Shown here: positions 57,979-64,000 of the stretch, piece after piece
Position numbering within the stretch: position 1 is the first letter of the stretch
How the letters are laid out: every line of letters begins with the position of its first letter
From: Methanobrevibacter sp.
Lineage (GTDB): Archaea > Methanobacteriota > Methanobacteria > Methanobacteriales > Methanobacteriaceae
Direction: 5' to 3'
Assembly (NCBI RefSeq): GCF_017539065.1
Contig: NZ_JAFYHP010000024.1
Span: forward strand, 1 to 64,000
Length of the DNA: 64,000 nt
Program-made: the position numbers and the translations under genes
The notes under the pieces: model-generated
Database searches by the model: none
What the model was told of the DNA's origin: nothing
The model's input: only the letters and a program-made list of their open reading frames with translations

Positions 57979-58637
57979 AAAAAGCCATTTCCGTTCTTTC
58001 AGGAGGCCTTGACTGTACTGTTGCAACATCAGTATATGACAAAGACTATGAAATTCATGCGATAACATTTAATTATGGTCAAAAAGCATTTGAACAGGAA
58101 TTAAATGCTTCTAAAAATATCTGCAAAAAAATGGGTTGGACCCATGAAGTGATTGACCTTCCATGGCTTGCAGAAATAAGCGATTCCAGCCTTAACACTG
58201 ATGATGAGATTCCTGTAATCAGTGAAGAGGACTTGGACAATTTAGACAAAAGCAGTGAAACTGCAAGCAATGTTTGGGTTCCTGCCAGAAATACTGTTTT
58301 TACATCAATTGCGCTTTCATATGCTGAAAGTATTGATGCTGAGATAATAATTGTCGGTTGGAACGGTGAGGAGGGCACTACCTTTCCGGACAATTCAAAA
58401 GAATATTTAAATGAATTTAATGATTTAATTGCTGTAGGTTCACCTGAAAAAATAAGAATTGAAGCACCATGTATTGATTTAAACAAAGAGGAGATTGTTG
58501 AATTAGGTGTTGAAATTGGTGCTCCAATTGATTTGAGTTATTCTTGCTATAAAGGAGAGGCTGAACCCTGCGGTGTTTGCGAAAGTTGTATGAGGCGGAA
58601 ACGAGCATTTAAAAAAATGGGAATGAAATATGATTAA
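57975..58637 (+). CDS. queC: 7-cyano-7-deazaguanine (preQ0) synthase
   Basis: QueC makes preQ0 from 7-carboxy-7-deazaguanine; archaea use preQ0 for archaeosine in tRNA. The 220-residue protein has the PP-loop VLSGGLDCTVATS (a Cys replaces the common Ser, seen in some homologues). TFNYGQKAFEQELNASK, WVPARNTVFTSIALSYAE and the C-terminal zinc site SCYKGEAEPCGVCESCMRRKRAF complete it. The start overlaps larC (ATGA), a linkage without known biochemical reason. The stop overlaps the vWA gene stop. Confidence 0.95.
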   Translation: MKKAISVLSGGLDCTVATSVYDKDYEIHAITFNYGQKAFEQELNASKNICKKMGWTHEVIDLPWLAEISDSSLNTDDEIPVISEEDLDNLDKSSETASNVWVPARNTVFTSIALSYAESIDAEIIIVGWNGEEGTTFPDNSKEYLNEFNDLIAVGSPEKIRIEAPCIDLNKEEIVELGVEIGAPIDLSYSCYKGEAEPCGVCESCMRRKRAFKKMGMKYD

Positions 58638-59248
58638 TCATCATATTTTCTAAGACGTTTATTCCAGCCGGACTCTTCTAGATTGCAGTTGGATCTCAAA
58701 TGATCAGTGGCATCTGAAACAGATGTGAAGACATCTTCGAATCCTTCTTTTGTTTTTCTATAATTGGCTATACGAGACTTTTTAATTCCAATGTGTCCTG
58801 CTTCGGAGTATGAATCAATATCTGCTCCGATGTAGATGAATTCCCAATTGTGATTAGCGATTAAACTTCTAATTTGTTCTTTTGAAAATTCGCGAGAAGA
58901 ATTTTCCATTCCGTCAGTCATTATGACAAATAGGACTTTGTTATCAATTTCTTTGTCAAGAGTGTTGATTGTTTTTCCTATTGCGTCTAAAAGCGCAGTG
59001 CATCCTCTTACCCAGTATTCCTCTCCTGTGAGTTTAGATACTTCATTAATTGGTTTTCTTTTGTATAACACTTCGTATTGGTCATCGAAAAGGATTGTGG
59101 TTACATGAGTGTTTAGGTTTTTGTCTTTTTCTCTTTGAATGAATGAGTTAAATCCTCCGATGGTATCCTCTTCTGAACCGCCCATTGATCCACTGCGGTC
59201 CATTACAAATATCAAATCCAAATTTTCACTTGATGGTGTCTCTTTCAT
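58634..59248 (-). CDS. von Willebrand factor A domain protein
   Basis: The 204-residue protein is essentially a single vWA domain with the metal-ion-dependent adhesion site LIFVMDRSGSMGG (DxSxS), then GCTALLDAI (the MIDAS threonine) and VLFVIMTDGMENSSREF. It has no signal peptide, so it is cytoplasmic. It lies in the group often encoded near stress or tellurite-resistance type genes, but no partner is evident here. ATG 59248 follows GGAAGTGA; the longer reading crosses the promoter. Confidence 0.86.
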   Translation of the reverse strand: MKETPSSENLDLIFVMDRSGSMGGSEEDTIGGFNSFIQREKDKNLNTHVTTILFDDQYEVLYKRKPINEVSKLTGEEYWVRGCTALLDAIGKTINTLDKEIDNKVLFVIMTDGMENSSREFSKEQIRSLIANHNWEFIYIGADIDSYSEAGHIGIKKSRIANYRKTKEGFEDVFTSVSDATDHLRSNCNLEESGWNKRLRKYDD

Positions 59249-59364
59249 TCTTTCACTTCCTGTTAATTTTATGTTTATAAGTTGTGTATAACTTACACAC
59301 AATATATTAACATCTAATAGTATTTAAAGGTTTTGGTGATGTGGAAAAAATAATGAAAAAGAAG

Positions 59365-59616
59365 TTATTTAATTTGGTCAAGGATTTCTAAACCTTCATC
59401 AGACAATCTATAAAGACGTCCTTTTCTCATGTTGGGATTTAGGCATTCAACAACATTTTTTTCTTTTAAATCTCTTAAAACATTTGATATATGGCTTTGT
59501 AAAATACCGCTATCCCTGGCAATCTCCTTAGGAATTTTTACATCCTCCCCAATTGCCTTTAAAGCACGAGATCTGTAACTTGATTTATTAATATATTTAA
59601 CTAAATCATCATCCAT
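59365..59616 (-). CDS. Winged-helix transcriptional regulator, 83 aa
   Basis: The 83-residue protein is a single winged helix-turn-helix: SYRSRALKAIGEDVKIPKEIARDSGILQSHISNVLRDLKEKNVVECLNPNMRKGRLYRLSDEGLEILDQI. It resembles ArsR/MarR-type archaeal regulators. GGGGGATAATAT gives its ribosome site. It starts 12 bases after the M48 protease gene and probably regulates it; no operator was identified. Confidence 0.86.
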   Translation of the reverse strand: MDDDLVKYINKSSYRSRALKAIGEDVKIPKEIARDSGILQSHISNVLRDLKEKNVVECLNPNMRKGRLYRLSDEGLEILDQIK

Positions 59617-59628
59617 ATATTATCCCCC

Positions 59629-60630
59629 TTAAATTTTATTGCCACAGTTCATGCAGAATGCATCTCCCTTATTAATGGCGGCACCGCATTTGCTGCATTT
59701 TAGCTCCCCTTCAAATTTAGCTCCGCAATTCCTGCAGAATTGATCTTCGCTTGACATAGGCGCACCGCATTGCTGACAGTGCTTAATATTGTCTGCTGTT
59801 TCAGGTCCATCTTTAGGTTTTGAAGTCTTTCCTATAACCGGTTGAGAATAGAAATCAGTTTGATTTTCTATTTCAATAATCAAATCATTCATGGCAGCAA
59901 TTCTTTTTGAATCTGCAGGGTGTGTTGAGAAAAAATCATGTTCATTCGAATTTTTAGCAGACATTGCCTCCCAAAACGCTGGAATATGAGAAATATCATA
60001 ACCTGCCCAATGAATTATCATCATGCCTAATCTGTCGGCTTCAAGTTCTTGATCCCTTCCCCATGGATTAATTAGTAAAAACTGAGACCCTGCACTTGCA
60101 ACATTGGTGGCCGCTCTTGTTAAAGACCCAAGCGCTCCAAGGCCAAATAAGTCCATAGCAATACTGCCAACCCATGCGGCGGAAGTTAGAGCATTTTGAG
60201 CATTTTGAGCACTAATTCTTGTTCTTGCATGATCAAGAAGTGCGTGAGCCATTTCATGACCTAAAATAAATGCAATTTTTTCTTCAGTGTTAGCAACTGA
60301 TAAAATACCTGAAAACATTACAATTTTGCCTCCAGGCATACAAAAAGCATTTACAGTATTATCAGCAACTAAATGAACATCCCAATCATAATAATTTTCA
60401 ACATAATCGAGCCTGCCAATCTTAGACAAATAATTTTCAACAGCCTGAATTAATTTAATAGCCACATTTCTAACTATTTGTCCATTTTGAGTATTATCTA
60501 AGAGTTGTACTCGATTAATCAATGCATAATATTCATTATATGATTGTTGAAGAAACTTATCGTCGTTTACCATATCAAAATGTGATTTTCCAGTAAATGG
60601 ATTTACGCCACTTCTATCATTTTTTGCCAT
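59629..60630 (-). CDS. M48-family zinc metalloprotease with C-terminal zinc ribbons
   Basis: The 333-residue protein has the HExxH active site in KIAFILGHEMAHALLDHARTR and the distant glutamate segment GRDQELEADRLGMMIIHWAGY, the M48 (HtpX/Ste24-like) arrangement. Two zinc ribbons follow: HCQQCGAPMSSEDQFCRNCGAKF and LKCSKCGAAINKGDAFCMNCGNKI. Only a weak hydrophobic stretch (SAAWVGSIAMDLFGLGALGSL) is seen, so it may be soluble or peripheral. ATG 60630 is used; the longer reading lacks a ribosome site. A role in protein quality control is inferred. Confidence 0.88.
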   Translation of the reverse strand: MAKNDRSGVNPFTGKSHFDMVNDDKFLQQSYNEYYALINRVQLLDNTQNGQIVRNVAIKLIQAVENYLSKIGRLDYVENYYDWDVHLVADNTVNAFCMPGGKIVMFSGILSVANTEEKIAFILGHEMAHALLDHARTRISAQNAQNALTSAAWVGSIAMDLFGLGALGSLTRAATNVASAGSQFLLINPWGRDQELEADRLGMMIIHWAGYDISHIPAFWEAMSAKNSNEHDFFSTHPADSKRIAAMNDLIIEIENQTDFYSQPVIGKTSKPKDGPETADNIKHCQQCGAPMSSEDQFCRNCGAKFEGELKCSKCGAAINKGDAFCMNCGNKI

Positions 60631-60719
60631 ACTATATTTTATTAACACTTTGTGTATAAAAACTTTTTTAATATAATGATTAAATACCATTATAATAATA
60701 ACAAATAATGGTGATAATT

Positions 60720-60905
60720 ATGATGCACAAGATTTGTCCTAGATGTGGTTCTAGAAACGTTGACTGGATTATTCCGCAAAATTGGTCCCAATGTGTCTGC
60801 AAGGATTGCGATTACACAGGACCTATCATTGAAGGAAACGATGAACTAGCTGAAGAAATCCGTGAATGTTATCTGGAATCCTTAAAACACTCCAAAAAAG
60901 AATAA
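60720..60905 (+). CDS. Small zinc-ribbon protein, 61 aa
   Basis: The protein has one zinc ribbon, KICPRCGSRNVDWIIPQNWSQCVCKDCDYTGP, followed by an acidic helical tail (IIEGNDELAEEIRECYLESLKH). It resembles small archaeal transcription- or translation-associated ribbons of unknown role. ATG 60720 is used, with GGTGAT ahead (60710-60715); the adjacent ATG (60723) is an alternative, and an earlier in-frame ATG at 60708 overlaps the ribosome site. It is 13 bases upstream of the DUF2207-like gene. Confidence 0.82.
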   Translation: MMHKICPRCGSRNVDWIIPQNWSQCVCKDCDYTGPIIEGNDELAEEIRECYLESLKHSKKE

Positions 60906-60918
60906 TGCGAGGTTTAAA

Positions 60919-61710
60919 ATGCCTGATGGAAATATTAGAAATCCCCCAAGCAATGATGCATACCCCATTGTTTCAACATTATTCGTTAACAAAAGGTTTA
61001 ACAAACATGAAATTCTCATAAATTCCCTATCACTTACAATATTAGATTTAATTAAAAAAGACCAGATTAAATGTGAAATCAATTGGGAAAAATCACACAG
61101 TGTGGGAAAAAAACTAACCGAAACCGATTTAGAAGTTATGAAAAACATTACCCTTAGAATTGCCAATAAAGGGGAATTAAAAACATCTGAATTCTTAGTA
61201 ATTAAACTTTTAAAAGCAATGAATAAAAATAAGAAATTCAACTTAAAAGATATGTTAAAGCAAAGTAAAAATTCCGCAATAGCAAATAAATTTGGAGAAG
61301 GCTTCATGGAATTTAAAACTGCTATTGAAAATGAAAATGACTATACATCTAAAGATTACAAAGACATTTTAGTAAACGGCAAATTCACTAGAGAAGGAAA
61401 AGAACTTCAAAAAGAATGGGGCAATTTCCAAAAATACCTAAAGTCACAAGATTTAACCGAAAAATATCCTCCCGAATCCATTGAAGAAAACTCTTCACAA
61501 ATAATTTATGGAGCTTGTTTTAACATGGAAAAGGATGTTCTGAAATTAAGAGAAAATAACTCCATATTATGTGATTTTATTGATAAAGACGGGTACAAAT
61601 TACTTAATATAATCTTCAATAATGCCTTATCTCACGTTAGTGAAAAACACAAAGGCAATGGAATATTCTATGGCGTAAATGATAAATACACAATTCCTGG
61701 CGGAGTATGA
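60919..61710 (+). CDS. DUF2207 C-terminal-like cytoplasmic protein
   Basis: The 263-residue protein resembles the cytoplasmic C-terminal region of DUF2207 membrane proteins, which end in helical segments of the form EW-x-FKKYL...PP-E. Here it is ELQKEWGNFQKYLKSQDLTEKYPPESIEENSSQIIYGACFNMEK. The family's N-terminal signal peptide, extracellular domain and transmembrane helix are absent. Residues 1-120 are helical and charged (NKRFNKHEILINSLSLTILDLIKKDQIK). GCGAGGTTTAAA precedes the ATG. The assignment is tentative and the function unknown. Confidence 0.6.
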   Translation: MPDGNIRNPPSNDAYPIVSTLFVNKRFNKHEILINSLSLTILDLIKKDQIKCEINWEKSHSVGKKLTETDLEVMKNITLRIANKGELKTSEFLVIKLLKAMNKNKKFNLKDMLKQSKNSAIANKFGEGFMEFKTAIENENDYTSKDYKDILVNGKFTREGKELQKEWGNFQKYLKSQDLTEKYPPESIEENSSQIIYGACFNMEKDVLKLRENNSILCDFIDKDGYKLLNIIFNNALSHVSEKHKGNGIFYGVNDKYTIPGGV

Positions 61711-61720
61711 GAAATATTCC

Positions 61721-61742
61721 AGATAGAGTTCAAACTCTATCT
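61721..61742 (+). terminator. Terminator of the zinc-ribbon / DUF2207-like unit
   Basis: AGATAGAGTT-CA-AACTCTATCT is a perfect 10-bp stem located 10 bases after the stop codon, followed by TCCTCTTTAATT. Confidence 0.6.
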
Positions 61743-61943
61743 TCCTCTTTAATTAATGTATATTTTATTTAACTTTTTGATTTTAGTAGATCATTCTTAT
61801 TTTTAATTAATATTAAATTTTTTTACTTGATAAACATTTAACGTGTGCAAATAACTATTTTTACAAAAATTACATGAAAACAAGTGAAAAATAAAGAAAA
61901 GGCAATGTTAATTCATTTTATATTTTTTGTTATATTCAAAACA

Positions 61944-61951
61944 TTTATATA
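61944..61951 (+). promoter_or_regulatory. TATA box of glnA
   Basis: TTTATATA matches the archaeal consensus exactly. Transcription would start near 61970-61976, at the left edge of the NrpR-type palindrome, leaving a leader of about 115 bases. Confidence 0.65.
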
Positions 61952-61970
61952 TCAATAATAATAAATTATT

Positions 61971-61996
61971 AGTCGGAAGGAACATTCCTTCCGACT
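61971..61996. promoter_or_regulatory. Double NrpR-type operator of glnA
   Basis: AGTCGGAAGGAA-CA-TTCCTTCCGACT is a perfect 12-bp inverted repeat. It contains two overlapping GGAA-N6-TTCC motifs (61975-61988 and 61979-61992), the operator type of the nitrogen repressor NrpR. It lies at the predicted transcription start, where binding would block polymerase. Regulation of glnA by NrpR is established in Methanococcus. Confidence 0.78.
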
Positions 61997-62090
61997 ATGT
62001 ATTTTACTAAATTCATTTAGTCAAAATGGTTTTCCAATTTACACATTATTCAACTAAATGGATAATATACACAAAAAATGATGTGAGAAA

Positions 62091-63428
62091 ATGTCAGAAA
62101 AAGATAAAAAATTAGACCAAATAATAAAAACTATCGAAGAAAACGATATAAAATTTTTGAAATTAGAACTCTCAGATATACATGGATTGCCAAAAAGTAT
62201 GGCAGTACCGCTTAAAAAAGCGGACGACGTTGAGGACATAGTAAATGATGGATTATTATTTGACGGATCCTCAATAGCTGGATTAGCTTCAATTAATGAT
62301 AGTGATTTGCTTGCAAAACCAGATATCGACACCTTCTCAACAATCCCATGGAGACCTGAAGTAAAAGGTACTAGTAGATTTATATGTGATATTTTCACTA
62401 CAGAAGGAAAACCATATGACGGAGATCCAAGGGGAATACTTAAAAAATCCCTTGAATTAGCAGAAAAAAGAGGATACCAATTTAATATGGGTCCTGAACC
62501 AGAATTTTTCATTATAACAAAAGATGAAGATGGAAATTACATCCCTGCAGATGAAGCTGAATACTTTGATGTAGAACCTTTAGATCAAGGAACTGATATT
62601 AGAAGGGAAATCGTATTAGGTTTAGAAAAATTAGATTTCAATGTTGAAGTAAGTCACCACGAAGTAGCAGCAGGACAACACGAAGTTGATTTTAAATATG
62701 CAGATGCTTTAAAAACTGCTGACGCTGTTATAACATTTAAAGAAGCTGTTAAAGCATTAGTTAATAAATTAGGTTTTAAAGCAACATTCATGCCAAAACC
62801 ATTCTTAGGAATTAACGGTAGTGGAATGCACTGTAATCAAAGTTTATTCAAAGATGGAAAAAATATTTTCTATGACCCTGATACTGAAAATCAAATATCA
62901 CAAGAAGCTTTATACTTCATTGGAGGATTATTAAAACATGCTCCAGCTTTATCAGCAATTTTATCCCCAACTGTTAACTCTTATAAACGTTTAGTACCAG
63001 GTTACGAAGCACCATGTTACATTGCTTACGGTTTTAAAAACAGATCAACATTATTAAGAATTCCTGCATCTCGTGGATTAGGTACAAGAATTGAATGTAG
63101 GTCAGCTGACCCTTCATGTAACCCATACTTAGCATTTGCAGTATTACTTGAAGCAGGTTTAGACGGTATGGATAATAAAATCGACCCTGGTGAACCAACT
63201 GAAGAAAACCTATTCGCACTTTCTGAAGAAGAAATCGAGGCAAGGGGAATCGGTAATTTACCAACAAGTTTATGGGAAGCATACCATTCATTAGAGCAAG
63301 ACGATGTTGTTAAAAATGCTCTTGGAGAAAAAGTATTTAATCAATTCTACAGCATCAAAAGAGCTGAATGGGATGCTTATAGAGTACAAGTATTCGATTA
63401 CGAAAGAGATGAATACTTAAATGTGTAG
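62091..63428 (+). CDS. glnA: Glutamine synthetase, type I
   Basis: GlnA makes glutamine from glutamate, ammonia and ATP. The 445-residue protein is the GSI-alpha size class. It has [17 protein letters not shown] at the N-terminus, [16 protein letters not shown] (metal ligands), [43 protein letters not shown], the Asn/Pro nucleotide loop [17 protein letters not shown] and [19 protein letters not shown]. No adenylylation Tyr segment is expected in this class. TGATGTGAG serves as ribosome site. A palindrome upstream suggests NrpR control. Confidence 0.97.
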   Translation: MSEKDKKLDQIIKTIEENDIKFLKLELSDIHGLPKSMAVPLKKADDVEDIVNDGLLFDGSSIAGLASINDSDLLAKPDIDTFSTIPWRPEVKGTSRFICDIFTTEGKPYDGDPRGILKKSLELAEKRGYQFNMGPEPEFFIITKDEDGNYIPADEAEYFDVEPLDQGTDIRREIVLGLEKLDFNVEVSHHEVAAGQHEVDFKYADALKTADAVITFKEAVKALVNKLGFKATFMPKPFLGINGSGMHCNQSLFKDGKNIFYDPDTENQISQEALYFIGGLLKHAPALSAILSPTVNSYKRLVPGYEAPCYIAYGFKNRSTLLRIPASRGLGTRIECRSADPSCNPYLAFAVLLEAGLDGMDNKIDPGEPTEENLFALSEEEIEARGIGNLPTSLWEAYHSLEQDDVVKNALGEKVFNQFYSIKRAEWDAYRVQVFDYERDEYLNV

Positions 63429-63449
63429 ATTATTCCTTTATTGAATATT

Positions 63450-63481
63450 ATTGGTGGTCAAATAAAATTTCGGCCACCAAT
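63450..63481 (+). terminator. Terminator of glnA
   Basis: ATTGGTGG pairs with CCACCAAT over 8 bp around a 16-base AT-rich loop, 22 bases after the glnA stop codon. No long T-run follows, so the call is moderate. Confidence 0.5.
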
Positions 63482-63590
63482 TAATCTTAAATGTATGGAG
63501 GTTTTGAAAATTAAAAAAATGAAGTCAAAACGTGATGAATATATGTATATTGAAGTTAAATATTTTTTGAAATTTTAGAATTAACATTTA

Positions 63591-63720
63591 AGGGCATATG
63601 GTGTAATTTTAGAATTATTAGTACTTATTAAAGGCATATAATAAGTTTAGAATCAATTTTTATGATTATTATTTTAAGGCATGTGGTAATTTAGAATTAT
63701 TAGATTTATAAGGCATATGA
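63591..63720. repeat. Degenerate AAGGCATATG repeats
   Basis: Four copies start at 63591 (AGGGCATATGGTG), 63631 (AAGGCATATAATA), 63676 (AAGGCATGTGGTA) and 63710 (AAGGCATATGATG), spaced 34-45 bases. Copies 1 and 3 also share TTTAGAATTATTAG downstream, and copy 2 has TTTAGAAT. The spacing and sequence are too variable for a CRISPR array. A regulator binding array or decayed tandem duplication upstream of the amidotransferase is likely. Confidence 0.6.
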
Positions 63721-63841
63721 TGAGATAAAACTAAAGATATCAGATTTAAAATAAGATCAACTTAATTTATTGATTATAATTTGTTTTGAATTAACTTGAA
63801 AATACGTGTATTCACCGATTATTTTATTTGGAGGAGAAAAA

Positions 63842-64000
63842 ATGTGTGGAATAGCAGGTGTAATATACAAAGATAAAAAAACTCACCTTGTAGGAAAAGC
63901 ATTAACATCAATGTTAGAATCCCTACAACACAGAGGACCGGATTCAGCAGGTTATGCAATCTACGGTAGTTTAGATTTTCCTAAAAATCATTATCAATTA
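63842..64000 (+). CDS. Class II glutamine amidotransferase, N-terminal part (probable glutamate synthase domain)
   Basis: The window ends 53 codons into this gene. The N-terminus MCGIAGVIYKDKKTH has the catalytic Cys that becomes the N-terminal nucleophile, and LQHRGPDSAGYAIYG is the glutamine-binding signature. Candidates are the archaeal separate amidotransferase subunit of glutamate synthase, PurF or asparagine synthetase. The position just after glnA favours glutamate synthase. GGAGGAG precedes the ATG. The 3' part lies beyond the window. Confidence 0.8.
   Translation, partial: MCGIAGVIYKDKKTHLVGKALTSMLESLQHRGPDSAGYAIYGSLDFPKNHYQL

Larger units (their letters stand above)
61711..62090. 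other. Intergenic region, 380 bp, upstream of glnA
   Basis: After the terminator at 61721-61742 about 200 AT-rich bases show nothing. The glnA promoter (TATA 61944-61951) and the NrpR-type palindrome (61971-61996) follow. The remaining 94 bases form a long 5' leader without evident secondary structure. Confidence 0.65.
63429..63841. other. Intergenic region, 413 bp, with degenerate repeats
   Basis: The stretch begins with the glnA terminator. It then contains four copies of an AAGGCATAT-type motif (63591-63720, annotated separately), followed by about 100 AT-rich bases and the ribosome site of the amidotransferase gene. A small imperfect AATAC/GTATT repeat lies at 63801-63812. No open frame of note is present. 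Confidence 0.6.

Noticed and set aside
58923-59108. Plus-strand frame inside the vWA gene, as one example of many long antisense frames
   Set aside because: Frames opposite strong coding sequences here (also in rpo, fusA, tuf and the ATPase) lack ribosome sites and show no protein family pattern.
63591-63720. CRISPR array
   Set aside because: Only four short, divergent repeats with AT-rich, unequal spacers are present. There is no leader or cas gene, and CRISPR repeats are nearly identical.

Overview
This window reads as a chromosome segment from a methanogenic archaeon of the order Methanobacteriales, most likely Methanobrevibacter or a close relative. The support is an AT-rich genome with archaeal TATA boxes (TTTATATA-like) and strong GGAGGTGAT-type ribosome binding sites. 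RNA polymerase is archaeal, with both large subunits split (B''/B' and A'/A''). Other markers are aRF1, EF-1alpha/EF-2, a methanogen-specific MtrA homologue, CbiS/CobS cobamide genes and archaeal tRNA-modification enzymes (Taw1, Trm56). No rRNA, CRISPR array, insertion sequence or complete prophage is visible. The species cannot be decided from the sequence alone.

Layout. 1-4121: hemC, an oxidoreductase, a GfcR-like PRTase regulator, a HIRAN protein and an ARPP-1-domain protein. 4104-6337: an HsdS-like half specificity subunit and an HsdM-like protein whose catalytic motif is lost. 6412-11859: small unknown genes, a soluble stand-alone MtrA, a nitroreductase, a pair of TPR genes, a thioesterase, a secreted protein and an acetyltransferase. 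11886-15794: two regulator/effector units (MarR-MFS and TetR-radical SAM), each next to an inverted-repeat operator, with the remnant of an alcohol dehydrogenase between them. 15795-16798: a 1-kb island between two near-identical copies of the gdhA 3' end, holding two microproteins and an antitoxin-like remnant. 16799-26937: gdhA, aRF1, dusB, rimI, a P-type cation ATPase, cobK and tRNA-Ser. 26973-42204: the large str/rpo block on the minus strand (rpoH, rpoB'', rpoB', rpoA', rpoA'', rpl30e, nusA, rpsL, rpsG, fusA, tuf, rpsJ), preceded by five tRNA genes at 42248-42889. 43007-54646: thiM-thiE, pgk, tpiA, taw1, sucC-korCBAD, fumarase beta, an FKBP isomerase, DUF763 and trm56. 54883-58637: cobS-cbiS and larC-queC. 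58634-61710: small regulatory and quality-control type genes. 62091-64000: glnA and the start of a class II glutamine amidotransferase, probably the archaeal glutamate synthase.

How it fits together. Nitrogen assimilation is represented by gdhA, glnA and the amidotransferase. GGAA-N6-TTCC motifs (the NrpR operator type) occur upstream of gdhA and, as a perfect overlapping pair, at the presumed glnA transcription start. The kor genes, sucC and fumarase beta belong to the incomplete reductive TCA pathway that makes 2-oxoglutarate, the carbon skeleton for that nitrogen. cobK, cobS and cbiS supply the cobamide needed by methyltransferases such as MtrA.

The most unusual items are the degenerate HsdS/HsdM pair, the island with a 29-residue membrane microprotein, the large insertions in RpoA' and RpoB', the soluble MtrA paralogue, and a degenerate AAGGCATAT repeat upstream of the amidotransferase gene.
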